Of a stretch of DNA of 64,000 bases, positions 51,011 to 59,356 are shown piece after piece. The stretch is from Rufibacter latericius (GTDB lineage Bacteria; Bacteroidota; Bacteroidia; Cytophagales; Hymenobacteraceae): contig NZ_RJJD01000002.1 of NCBI RefSeq assembly GCF_003721515.1, positions 62,001 to 126,000 on the forward strand, given 5' to 3'. The notes below the pieces were generated by a model that was not told where the DNA came from, searched no databases, and was given only the letters and a program-made list of their open reading frames with translations. Positions within the stretch are counted from its first letter, which is position 1; the number at the start of each line of letters is the position of its first letter. Position numbers and translations under genes: made by a program.

Positions 51011-51559
51011 ATGTTTGGAAAAGCTTTAGCGAGGGTTATTTTTAAGGTTGCCGGTTGGAAGTTAAAAGGAGGGATGCCTCCCGGAATGAAGCAGGCCATC
51101 ATGATTGCGGCCCCGCACACCAGCAACTGGGATTTCGTGTATGCCCGCGCGGCGTTCTACCTCATGGATGTTCCGGTTAAACTGACCATCAAAAAAGAAG
51201 CTTTCTTCTTCCCCATGGGAGCTTTGCTAAAGTCGATGGGGGCTGTTCCGGTAGACCGTAAAAAGAACAACAACCTGGTTTCGGCGATGATCGACATCTT
51301 CAAGGAAAACGAGGAGATGGTGATGATGGTCACCCCCGAAGGTACCCGCAAATACCAACCCCGCTGGAAAAAAGGCTTTTACCACACCGCCGTTGGCGCA
51401 GGTGTTCCCATTCTGCTGGGTTACCTGGACTATGCCAAAAAAGAAGCCGGCATCGGACCTACCATTTACCCCACCGGTGACTTTGACGCCGACATGCAAA
51501 AGATCCTTGCCTTTTACCGCACCGTCACTCCAAAATTCCCAAGCCAGGGAGTGAGGTAA
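51011..51559 (+). CDS. PlsC-like 1-acylglycerol-3-phosphate acyltransferase
   Basis: 182 residues. The acyltransferase HxxxxD is HTSNWD (His36, Asp41), and the phosphate-binding motif is PEGTRKYQPRWKKGF. The protein is short compared with E. coli PlsC (245) but matches the short family that is common in Bacteroidota. It transfers an acyl group to the sn-2 position in phospholipid synthesis or to another lipid. No neighbour in the pathway is nearby. Confidence 0.93.
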   Translation: MFGKALARVIFKVAGWKLKGGMPPGMKQAIMIAAPHTSNWDFVYARAAFYLMDVPVKLTIKKEAFFFPMGALLKSMGAVPVDRKKNNNLVSAMIDIFKENEEMVMMVTPEGTRKYQPRWKKGFYHTAVGAGVPILLGYLDYAKKEAGIGPTIYPTGDFDADMQKILAFYRTVTPKFPSQGVR

Positions 51560-51578
51560 GTTTCCATGGAATAAACGC

Positions 51579-51624
51579 AAAAGTGTTTTGAGGCTGTTTT
51601 TTGTAAATCTGCTTCAAAACACTT
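51579..51624. repeat. Intergenic palindromic repeat, copy 26 (hairpin, possible terminator)
   Basis: AAGTGTTTTGAGGC at 51581-51594 pairs with GCTTCAAAACACTT at 51611-51624 (one mismatch); the centre resembles the repeat core. It is 21 bp after the acyltransferase stop. Confidence 0.75.
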
Positions 51625-52045
51625 ATTTGTTTTTAGAGGGATGGTTTGAGGCTTACATTTTCTGAAAGTAGGTTTTCTAATTTAAGGAAGTATGCTACTC
51701 CGTTCCTTGGTAATTTTGGTATTTTTTAATGTATGTGGAGACAAGACATGCCTTTTCTCCACGGTTCCTCAGTCAAAAGAAAGGAAGTCAGGTGGGGCCG
51801 ATCCCTTGTGGTTGCTATCGCGTCTGCCGCTGGAATACAGGTTGTTAATGAAAAACACCAACAAGGGGTCCCGTCCATGTCCTTCAGAAAGGATCTTGGT
51901 AGCAAGCTGCAGTAGCAGTGATTCAAAGTTTTACTAATTCACCCACAAGTTCTTTCCAAGGTAACAACGAAGGGGAGGAAGATCTTCCTAGCAAGGATCA
52001 TAATGATAGAAAGGAATAGACAAGTCATAACGTCTATCTTTCACC

Positions 52046-52109
52046 AAAACGGGTCAGCCGTTTAGAGCCTGCTTTCGTGAAAATAGGCTCTAAACGGCTG
52101 ACCCGTTTT
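52046..52109. terminator. 25-bp perfect hairpin, terminator of smc (repeat copy 27)
   Basis: Arms 52046-52070 and 52085-52109 are perfectly complementary over 25 bp; the loop is 14 nt. The inner part holds the repeat half-sites (GTTTAGAGCC / GGCTCTAAAC), the outer AAAACGGGTCAGCC is specific to this locus. It ends 17 bp from the smc stop codon. Confidence 0.85.
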
Positions 52110-52125
52110 AATTTATACTACTAAC

Positions 52126-55100
52126 CTAAGCCGTCAATGCAGCCTGCGCCTCTGGTTCAGGAGCCAGGTCACGGAGGTCAACCGGGATGACCCTTGACAC
52201 GCCTACTTCCAACATGGTGATGCCGTAGATCACATCGGTGGAGACCATGGTGCGTTTGTTGTGCGTCACCACGATGAACTGCGAGTCGTTGGAGAACTTC
52301 TTCACGATGTTGTTGAACTTGTCAATGTTGGCATCGTCCAGCGGGGCGTCCACCTCATCGAAGATACAGAACGGAGCTGGCTTGAGCAGGTAGATGGCGA
52401 ACAGCAGCGAAATGGCCGTCAGTGTTTTCTCACCCCCGGATAGCTGGTTGATGGTCAACGGGCGTTTGCCTTTCGGCCGAGCCATGATCTCGATCTTCGA
52501 TTCCAGCGGGTTGCTTGGGTCCGCGATGTAAAGGTCACAAGTGTCTTCATCGGAGAAGAGGGACCGGAACACGCGCATGAAGTTCTCCTTGATCTGGTCA
52601 AAAGCCGCCAGGTATTTCTCCTTAGCCACGGTGTCAATCTCCGCGATGGTGTCCATCAACTGGGTCTTGGCATCCAGCAGGTCATTTTTCTGGGTCAGGA
52701 TGAAATGGTTGCGGGTGTCAATCTCCTGGTAAGCCTCGGCGGCCATGGGGTTCACCGGCCCAATGTTCTCCAGTTTACCCTTCACGCTTTGCACCTGCTG
52801 GCTCAGTTCCTCGTTGCTGATGTCCAGCTTCTCGGTAGGGGCCTCGGCTAGGTCCTCGGGGTTCATGTTGAACTCCGCAGACAGACGCTCAATCACGGAC
52901 ACCAACTTGATGCGAGTATCGGTGATGGCCTGGTTCATGGACTGGAAAACCTCATCGGTGTTCTGCTTCTTGCGCTGCAGCTCCCGGATGCTCTTTTCCT
53001 TTTCATCTATCTCACCGCGCAGCATGAAGTAGGTTTTCTCGATTTCCTCCAGCTCGCGGGTCATTTCTTTGCGGGCCACCATGCCTTCTTCCAGCAGGTT
53101 GTTCTGGTCTTCCACAAACTGGTCTAGCGATACGGTCTCGTCCTCGGCACGGTTCAGCTCGTCCTGCAATTGCACCAGACGTTCCTGGTGGTTCATGACG
53201 GTCTTCTGCTTGTAGGCCAATTCCTGCTGTATGCTCTGCAAACGGTTCTTGAGCTGGTGGAACTTTATGTTCTCCTGGTTGAAGATGCCGCTGACCTCGG
53301 TAATGATTTCGTTCTGTTTTTCCAAAACCTGGCTTAAACCAGAAAGCTCCTGCTCGTAGCTTTTCAGGGCCAGGTTCTTGCTCTCGGCATCCGGCATCAG
53401 GTCTGCCAGCTTGTCGCCCAGGTCCTGGATTTTCTCGAAGAGCTCATCTTTCTTGCTGGCCTGGTTCTGCTGGTTCAACAGGAACTGCTCGTAGCGCACT
53501 TTGTGGCTCACTAGTTCCTGCTGCAGGTTGTTGATGTCGCGCTCCTCCAAACGGATCTGCTCCTGTTGGGTAGATTCCTTCTGGTTCTGCAGCACCTGCT
53601 GCAAAGTAGTGATCTTCAACTTGATCTTTTCCTGCTCCTCCTGCAGCTCTTCCAACTCCTCGGCCAATTGCTCCAGGTTCTGCTTGCGGCCTAAACGGTT
53701 TCCGTCAAACAAGCCCACGGATCCACCAGCTAAACTCAACGGTTTTTTGATCGCCGATCCATCGGTAAGGATATAGGTGCGGCCATCGTTGAGGAAAAGC
53801 TCTGTTTCCGCGGAATCCGTGAGGTAGACTTCGCTGAGCATGAAGCGCAGGAGGGAGTGGTATTTCTCCTCGGCGGCTACCACTTCCAGGGCTGCTTTGT
53901 ATTTAGGTGTACTGATGGTATCGGGGATCTCCATTTCCTCCACCTCAGAGAGGATGATGAAGCTGGCGCGGCCCTTGTTCTGCTCTTTCAGTAATTCAAT
54001 TGCTTCCACGGCTTCCTCCGGTGAGTCCACCACGAAGAAGTTCATGTACGGCTCCAGGTACGTCTCAATGAGGTTCTTGTACTCGGGGTCGCAGGCAATA
54101 ATATCGGAGAGGAGCGGGGCGGGTTTCTCCCAGTTATCTGATTTATAGAGGAATTTGATGGCCTCGGGGAAACCTTCCAGGTTGTCCACCAGCGACTTCA
54201 TCAGGTTGTACTGGTTTTTCTTAGCGTCGTGCTCGCGGTTCAGGTCAATGAGGTGCTGGCGATGCTCGTGTAGCGTCTCCTCGGTTTTGGTCATCTCTGC
54301 CCGAAGCTGGTTCTCCGCATCCTGCAACTCGGCCAGGTTTTCCTGGGCCTCTTCCAGCATTATTTTGGTTTCGGCTAGCGCTGATTCATGCTGCTGCGCT
54401 ATTTCGTTCTCGTGACCTTCCATCTGCTGCAGGCGCTCCAGTTCCATCCGGTGGCTCTGCATCTGCACCTGCGTGATCTCAATGCTTTTGTTTACTGTGA
54501 ACGCCTCGTTCTGCACCTGGCGCTGGGCCATGGTTTTCTCCTGCAGCTGGCGGTTCAGATCGGCTTTCTGCTGGTTCACGTGCTCCAGCTCTTTTTTGGT
54601 GAGGCCCAGCTGCTCCTCAGAAATGAGCAACTCCTCCTGAATCTGCTCAAGATCATTCTGCAGCTGACCCAGGCTGTTCTCGGTCTGGCTGATGTTGGTA
54701 GTATCCTGGTTAATCTGGGTATTGAGCGTTTTCAAGCGCTCCTGCAGGTACATGTTCCGCTCGCTCTTCAGCTTGATTTCGTTTTCCAGCTGGCGCAGTT
54801 GCCCGGTATGGTCGTTGACTTCTTTCTGCTTGTTCTGCAGCTCGTGCTGGGTGCGGTCCAGCAGGGTTTTCTGCTCCTGCAGCGTATCTTCCAGCATGGC
54901 CAGCTCCTCAGAATAGGAGCCTTTGCGGTCGGTTTCTTTTTGGAGTTCGCTCTCCAAGCGCTCTAAAGCTTCCTGGTGGTGGCCGATGTTCCGGCGGGCG
55001 TACTCCAGGCTGAGTTTCTTGTATTCGTCTTTGAGGTTGAGGTAACGCTCGGCGGTTTTGGCCTGGCGCTCCAGACTTTTGAGGTTCTTCCCAATCTCGA

Positions 55101-55686
55101 ACAACACGTCTTCCACGCGCTCCAGGTCGGCATCGGTCTCTTCCAGCTTTTTAAGTGTTTGCTTCTTGCGGACCTTGAACTTAGAGATTCCGGCGGCTTC
55201 CTCAAACAGGTTCCGGCGCGAGTTGTCCTTGTCCGTGAGGATGTCGTCCACCATCTTCAGCTCGATGATGGCGTAGGAATCAGAGCCGATCCCGGTGTCC
55301 AGGAACAAGTCATTGATGTCTTTGAGGCGGCAGGTGACGTTGTTGAGCAGGTACTCACTCTCGCCGGACCGGTAGTAGCGGCGGGTGATGGTCACCTGCG
55401 AGTACTCTGTGGGGAGGATGCCTTTGTTGTTGTTGAACGTGAGCGACACCTCGGCCATCTGCTGCGGCTTCCGGTTTTTGGTTCCGTTGAAAATCACGCT
55501 CTCCATCTTGTCTGAGCGCAGGTTCCGGGTCTTTTGCTCGCCCAACACCCACCGGATGGCATCCACGATGTTGGACTTGCCGCAACCGTTTGGCCCTACA
55601 ATTCCCGTGATTCCGCTGTCAAAATTAATGGTGACTTTGTCGCCGAAGCTCTTAAAGCCTTTGATCTCTAATCTTGCTAATTCCAT
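52126..55686 (-). CDS. smc: Chromosome segregation protein SMC
   Basis: 1186 residues. Walker A is GPNGCGKS (31-38), followed by two long coiled coils, a hinge (about 505-660; FPEAIKFLYKSDNW...) and the C-terminal signature LSGGEKTLTAISLLFAIY (about 1083) with Walker B FCIFDEVDAPLDDANID. SMC loops DNA with ScpA/ScpB, which are not in the window. The start is ATG at 55686. The coiled-coil section is highly rich in Gln, Glu and Lys, and many frames on the other strand are shadows of it. Confidence 0.98.
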   Translation of the reverse strand: MELARLEIKGFKSFGDKVTINFDSGITGIVGPNGCGKSNIVDAIRWVLGEQKTRNLRSDKMESVIFNGTKNRKPQQMAEVSLTFNNNKGILPTEYSQVTITRRYYRSGESEYLLNNVTCRLKDINDLFLDTGIGSDSYAIIELKMVDDILTDKDNSRRNLFEEAAGISKFKVRKKQTLKKLEETDADLERVEDVLFEIGKNLKSLERQAKTAERYLNLKDEYKKLSLEYARRNIGHHQEALERLESELQKETDRKGSYSEELAMLEDTLQEQKTLLDRTQHELQNKQKEVNDHTGQLRQLENEIKLKSERNMYLQERLKTLNTQINQDTTNISQTENSLGQLQNDLEQIQEELLISEEQLGLTKKELEHVNQQKADLNRQLQEKTMAQRQVQNEAFTVNKSIEITQVQMQSHRMELERLQQMEGHENEIAQQHESALAETKIMLEEAQENLAELQDAENQLRAEMTKTEETLHEHRQHLIDLNREHDAKKNQYNLMKSLVDNLEGFPEAIKFLYKSDNWEKPAPLLSDIIACDPEYKNLIETYLEPYMNFFVVDSPEEAVEAIELLKEQNKGRASFIILSEVEEMEIPDTISTPKYKAALEVVAAEEKYHSLLRFMLSEVYLTDSAETELFLNDGRTYILTDGSAIKKPLSLAGGSVGLFDGNRLGRKQNLEQLAEELEELQEEQEKIKLKITTLQQVLQNQKESTQQEQIRLEERDINNLQQELVSHKVRYEQFLLNQQNQASKKDELFEKIQDLGDKLADLMPDAESKNLALKSYEQELSGLSQVLEKQNEIITEVSGIFNQENIKFHQLKNRLQSIQQELAYKQKTVMNHQERLVQLQDELNRAEDETVSLDQFVEDQNNLLEEGMVARKEMTRELEEIEKTYFMLRGEIDEKEKSIRELQRKKQNTDEVFQSMNQAITDTRIKLVSVIERLSAEFNMNPEDLAEAPTEKLDISNEELSQQVQSVKGKLENIGPVNPMAAEAYQEIDTRNHFILTQKNDLLDAKTQLMDTIAEIDTVAKEKYLAAFDQIKENFMRVFRSLFSDEDTCDLYIADPSNPLESKIEIMARPKGKRPLTINQLSGGEKTLTAISLLFAIYLLKPAPFCIFDEVDAPLDDANIDKFNNIVKKFSNDSQFIVVTHNKRTMVSTDVIYGITMLEVGVSRVIPVDLRDLAPEPEAQAALTA

Positions 55687-55781
55687 ACACTACCGGCCAG
55701 TACTCCTGACCCCAAACCCAAAAATACTAAAAAGAGTTTTCAATTGGGCAAGTAATTAGGGGAGGACAAAGGGAGTTTTCG

Positions 55782-55810
55782 CCCTGGTTTTCAGAAAACA
55801 GGCCAAAAGG
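55782..55810. repeat. Intergenic palindromic repeat, copy 28
   Basis: CCCTGGTTTTCAGAAAACAG then GCCAAAAGGG: a compact copy with a clear centre. Confidence 0.6.
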
Positions 55811-55928
55811 GTTGATGCTAAAAAGTACAGAAATCTATTTTCAGGAAGGTGCCGCCCATATTTATGAAGGTTCTGTAAGACATTCCCATTAGAGCTTCAG
55901 GTTTTAATACCTGGGCAGAAGGATTAAA

Positions 55929-55955
55929 AAGGCGCCGAAGTAACTTCAGCGCCTT
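55929..55955 (-). terminator. Terminator of the DUF4159 gene
   Basis: AAGGCGC and GCGCCTT pair with the inner GAAGT/ACTTC (one mismatch in between); it lies 32 bp after the DUF4159 stop codon and the flank on the minus strand is TTTTTAATCC. Confidence 0.75.
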
Positions 55956-55986
55956 GAACTTTTTTGGTTTAAGTACTTGGAAGGCC

Positions 55987-56652
55987 CTAAAAGTTGGTCA
56001 AGGCATACGCGATCAGGTTGGCTCCCATGCGTAGGGCTGCCTGATGCTTTTCTATAGGGTCATTGTGCACCGACTGGTCTTCCCAACCGTTGCCTAAATC
56101 ACATTCGTAGGAATAGAAACACACCAACCGTCCCTGGTAGATGATCCCGAAGCCTTGGGGCGGTTTGTTGTCATGCTCGTGGATTTTGGGGAGACCGCGG
56201 GGAAAATCGAATTTCTGATGGAAGACAGGGTGGTTGAAAGGCAGTTCAATGAAATCCAATTCCGGGAAGACTTTCTTCATTTCGCGCCGGGCGAACTTGT
56301 CCATGCCGTAATTATCGTCTATGTGCAGGAACCCACCGCCAGTGAGGTATTTGCGAAGGTTCTGAACCTCGGCCTCTGTAAAGATGACGTTGCCGTGGCC
56401 CGTCATGTGCACGAAGGGATAATCAAAGATTTCGGGGCTGCCGGGTTCCACCGTTTCTTCCTGCGGCGCGATGTTGGCCTTCAGCTCGCGGTTGCAGAAG
56501 GCAATCAGGTTGGGCAGGGAGGTTTTGTTTGCGTACCAGTCCCCGCCGCCCCCGTATTTAAGCCGGGCAATCCGGAAGCTGGGGCGTTGGGCCAACGCGG
56601 ATCCGGTGAAGACTACCAAAAGAAGACACCAAAGAAGAAGCCGTTTATGCAT
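55987..56652 (-). CDS. DUF4159 domain protein, secreted
   Basis: 221 residues with a signal peptide (MHKRLLLWCLLLVVFTGSALAQ). The DUF4159 core includes LKYGGGGDWYANKTSLPNLI, VHMTGHGNVIFTEAEVQNLR and YLTGGGFLHIDDNYGMD; the fold is flavodoxin/GATase-like and the family is mainly Bacteroidota and related phyla. Its function is unknown. It is 27 bp after rsmE on the minus strand with repeat copy 29 filling the gap. Confidence 0.92.
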   Translation of the reverse strand: MHKRLLLWCLLLVVFTGSALAQRPSFRIARLKYGGGGDWYANKTSLPNLIAFCNRELKANIAPQEETVEPGSPEIFDYPFVHMTGHGNVIFTEAEVQNLRKYLTGGGFLHIDDNYGMDKFARREMKKVFPELDFIELPFNHPVFHQKFDFPRGLPKIHEHDNKPPQGFGIIYQGRLVCFYSYECDLGNGWEDQSVHNDPIEKHQAALRMGANLIAYALTNF

Positions 56653-56654
56653 GG

Positions 56655-56678
56655 TTTTTCAGAAAAGGAGCGTAAAAC
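56655..56678. repeat. Intergenic palindromic repeat, copy 29, abutting a start codon
   Basis: TTTTTCAGAAAAGGAG then CGTAAAAC. It fills the 27-bp gap between rsmE and the DUF4159 gene; on the minus strand it ends GAAAAA two bases before the DUF4159 ATG. Confidence 0.45.
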
Positions 56679-56679
56679 G

Positions 56680-57393
56680 TTAAACGTCTAAAACGACATG
56701 AATGGTATGACAGGCAGCCAAAGCGGCAGTTTCGGTGCGAAGACGACTTTGACCTAAGGTCACCGGTTTGAAACCTGCTTCCAACGCCTGATTTACTTCC
56801 TCCGGACTGAAATCTCCTTCGGGGCCAATTAGAACCGTATACGTGTCTTCGCCGGAAAGGCTTTTGGCCAGTGAGTGCCGTTCCTGGCCTTCTACCAAAT
56901 GCGCAATGAAACGCTGACCTTCGTGGGGTTGCTTCAGGAAATCTGGGTAGCGGGTAAGCGGATTCAGTACCGGTAAGTAGGATTTCATGGACTGCTTCAT
57001 GGCGCTGATGGCAATTTTCTCCAGACGGGCCAGGTTTAGGTTCTTGCGTTCAGAGCGGGCGCACTGCAGGAAAGTGATTTCGTCAATGCCCATCTCCACG
57101 GCCTTTTCTACAAACCATTCCATTCGGTCCATGTTCTTGGTGGGAGCCACGGCTATGTGCACCCGGTACTTGCGTTGACCAAAGTCTTGGTGATGTTGTA
57201 AGATGCTGATTTTGGTTTTCTTAGGGTTAGGTTCTGCAATCTCTGCTTCAAACCATCCGCCGCGTCCGTCTATCAGGGTTACTGCTTCTCCCTGTGATAA
57301 CCGTAGCACCCGGGCGGCATGTTTTGACTCTTCTTCAGACAGGGTGTAAGAGGTATCAGAGGGTTGCAGATCAGGGGTGAAGAAGAGGTGCAT
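56680..57393 (-). CDS. rsmE: 16S rRNA (uracil(1498)-N(3))-methyltransferase
   Basis: 237 residues. An N-terminal PUA-like part (KHAARVLRLSQGEAVTLIDGRGG) precedes the SPOUT methyltransferase domain with its deep knot: IGPEGDFSPEEVNQALEAGF and LGQSRLRTETAALAA are typical of RsmE. The enzyme methylates U1498 of 16S rRNA. Transcribed with the DUF4159 gene. Confidence 0.97.
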   Translation of the reverse strand: MHLFFTPDLQPSDTSYTLSEEESKHAARVLRLSQGEAVTLIDGRGGWFEAEIAEPNPKKTKISILQHHQDFGQRKYRVHIAVAPTKNMDRMEWFVEKAVEMGIDEITFLQCARSERKNLNLARLEKIAISAMKQSMKSYLPVLNPLTRYPDFLKQPHEGQRFIAHLVEGQERHSLAKSLSGEDTYTVLIGPEGDFSPEEVNQALEAGFKPVTLGQSRLRTETAALAACHTIHVVLDV

Positions 57394-57395
57394 GC

Positions 57396-57427
57396 GGTTT
57401 TCAGATTAGAAGCTGTTTTCCCAAAAA
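57396..57427. repeat. Intergenic palindromic repeat, degenerate copy 30
   Basis: GGTTTTCAGATTAGAAGC then TGTTTTCCCAAAAA, starting 2 bp upstream of the rsmE ATG. Confidence 0.35.
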
Positions 57428-57464
57428 TAAAGCAAAAACGTTCATGACGGGCACTTAACTAAAA

Positions 57465-57491
57465 AAAGCCTCCCATACCATGGAAGGCTTT
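57465..57491 (-). terminator. Terminator of pckA
   Basis: AAAGCCT and AGGCTTT pair with inner CCAT/ATGG; it lies 28 bp after the pckA stop codon and a run of A on the plus strand gives the U-tract. Confidence 0.8.
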
Positions 57492-57518
57492 ATTAAGGTG
57501 AAGGAAATAATTAAGTTC

Positions 57519-59132
57519 TTAGGCTTCCACGGCTACCGCAGGGGCACCAGCCAAAATTTCTTCGTTCGCGTAATCTGCGTATTTATCAAAGTTTTTGATG
57601 AAGGCTTTAGCCAAATCATGGGCTTTATGGTCATAGGCCTCCTTGTCAGCCCAGGTGTTGCGCGGGTTCAGGATGTCTGAGTGAACATTGGGGCAAGTGG
57701 TAGGCATTTCCACGCCAAATACAGGGTGCTTGCTGAAAGTCACGTCCTGCAACTCGCCGTTAAGGGCTGCCGTGATCATGGCCCGGGTGTAGCTCAGTTT
57801 CATGCGGGAACCTACGCCGTACACGCCACCGGTCCAACCAGTGTTCACCAGCCACACGTTCACATCGTTCTCCGTCATCTTCCTGCCCAGCATCTCAGCG
57901 TAAGTGGTAGGATGCAAGGGCAGGAAAGCTGCTCCAAAACAGGCAGAAAAGGTTGTTTGCGGCTCGGTTACGCCAACCTCTGTTCCGGCTACTTTGGCGG
58001 TGTACCCCGAGATGAAGTGGTACATGGCCTGGCACTTGTTCAACCGGGAGATGGGAGGCAACACCCCGAAGGCATCGGCGGTCAGGAAAAAGATGTTCCT
58101 GGGAATATCTGCCCTTGAAGGTTCCACCGCGTTGTCAATGTGGTGGATAGGGTAGGCCGTGCGGGTATTCTCGGTAACCGAGTTGTTGGTGTAGTCAACG
58201 GAGCGGGTGCCGGGTTTAAAGCGCGTATTCTCTACAATGGCCCCAAAACGGATGGCATCCCAGATCTGAGGTTCTTTCTCTCGGGTAAGGTCAATGACCT
58301 TGGCGTAGCAGCCGCCCTCAAAGTTGAAGACGCTGTCCACGGTCCAGCCGTGTTCGTCATCCCCGATCAGGCCGCGGTTAGGATCGGCGGAAAGGGTAGT
58401 TTTACCGGTTCCTGATAATCCGAAGAAAATAGCGGTATCGCCGTCTTTGCCTACGTTAGCTGAGCAGTGCATGGAAAGCGTGTTGCGCTTGTGCGGCAGC
58501 AGGTAATTCAGCACCGAGAAAATTCCTTTCTTCATCTCGCCGGCATAACCCGTGCCGCCCAATAAAATCATTTTGCGGCTGAAGTTGATGATGGCGAAAT
58601 TGCTTTGGCGGGTGCCGTCTACCGCAGGATCGGCTTTAAACTCGGGCACATTGATGATGGTGAAATCAGGGGTGTGCTGCTCAAGCTCTTCTTCCGTCAG
58701 ACGAAGGAACATGTTATGGCAGAACAGGTTGTGCCAGGCCTGCGTATTGACAATGCGGAGGTTCAGGCGGTACTCCGGATGGGCTCCAGCGTAGGCATCG
58801 CGCACGTAAAGCTTACAGCCTTCCAGGTGCGCCAGCATCTTCTGGTACAGGGCTTCAAATTTGGCAGGGTCAAAGGCAATGTTCACGTCGCCCCACCACA
58901 CTGAATTCTCTGTCTCCGCATCCCGAACTACAAAGCGGTCTTTGGGAGAACGGCCAGTGAAGGTACCCGTATCACACATCAAAGCCCCAGTGTCTGTTAA
59001 ATAGCCTTCGCCGTTTTTCAGAGCTTCTTCCACCAACTCCGCCGGCGAGAGATTCCAGAGAATCTCCTTTGCTTTTCCTATCCCTAACTCGGTTAACTGC
59101 ATGGTACCTGACTTTTTGCCAAATTCTTTCAT
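57519..59132 (-). CDS. pckA: Phosphoenolpyruvate carboxykinase (ATP)
   Basis: 537 residues, normal length. The ATP loop GLSGTGKTTLS (about 245-255), the metal motif IGDDEHGW and FEGGCYAK are intact, and the family signature LLGGTGYAGEMKKG is present. It converts oxaloacetate to phosphoenolpyruvate with ATP, for gluconeogenesis or, in reverse, CO2 fixation. Start ATG at 59132 follows an A/T-rich leader with a -7 box TAAATTTG at 59192-59199. Confidence 0.98.
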   Translation of the reverse strand: MKEFGKKSGTMQLTELGIGKAKEILWNLSPAELVEEALKNGEGYLTDTGALMCDTGTFTGRSPKDRFVVRDAETENSVWWGDVNIAFDPAKFEALYQKMLAHLEGCKLYVRDAYAGAHPEYRLNLRIVNTQAWHNLFCHNMFLRLTEEELEQHTPDFTIINVPEFKADPAVDGTRQSNFAIINFSRKMILLGGTGYAGEMKKGIFSVLNYLLPHKRNTLSMHCSANVGKDGDTAIFFGLSGTGKTTLSADPNRGLIGDDEHGWTVDSVFNFEGGCYAKVIDLTREKEPQIWDAIRFGAIVENTRFKPGTRSVDYTNNSVTENTRTAYPIHHIDNAVEPSRADIPRNIFFLTADAFGVLPPISRLNKCQAMYHFISGYTAKVAGTEVGVTEPQTTFSACFGAAFLPLHPTTYAEMLGRKMTENDVNVWLVNTGWTGGVYGVGSRMKLSYTRAMITAALNGELQDVTFSKHPVFGVEMPTTCPNVHSDILNPRNTWADKEAYDHKAHDLAKAFIKNFDKYADYANEEILAGAPAVAVEA

Positions 59133-59191
59133 AAAGGAAGCTTTATTTTTTAAATTTTCAAAACGGAAGATGGATTTAGAAATTCGATTCT

Positions 59192-59199
59192 CAAATTTA
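59192..59199 (-). promoter_or_regulatory. Predicted -7 element of pckA
   Basis: Complement reads TAAATTTG, an exact TAnnTTTG match, 60 bp upstream of the ATG. No clear -33 element. Confidence 0.4.
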
Positions 59200-59267
59200 T
59201 AAAAAAACTAACGTATGTTATCTTTTTTGCGAACTTTCTTGAAATAGCCTCTGCCGCTCCAGCCAGG

Positions 59268-59299
59268 TTTGCCCATTTGGCCCGATAATGGTATATTTA
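59268..59299 (+). promoter_or_regulatory. Predicted promoter of the POT transporter
   Basis: TTTG (59268-59271), 20-bp spacer, TATATTTA (59292-59299). ATG follows at 59357. Confidence 0.5.
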
Positions 59300-59356
59300 C
59301 CTCTTATAGGAACTCCAAACCTTTAAAAAAACAAACAATACTTTAATCTTTCCTTT

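Larger units (their letters stand above)
51560..52125. other. 566-bp intergenic region between acyltransferase and smc
   Basis: Contains repeat copies with hairpins at 51579-51624 and 52046-52109. A frame at 51692-51937 is not credible. Confidence 0.65.
55687..55986. other. 300-bp intergenic region
   Basis: Contains repeat copy 28 (55782-55810), the terminator of the DUF4159 gene (55929-55955) and probably the smc promoter. Confidence 0.6.

Noticed and set aside
51692-51937. 81-residue frame after the acyltransferase gene
   Set aside because: Low-quality composition and competing frames on the opposite strand; nothing supports expression.
52126-55686. Many long plus-strand frames opposite smc
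   Set aside because: They are antisense shadows of the biased coiled-coil codons.
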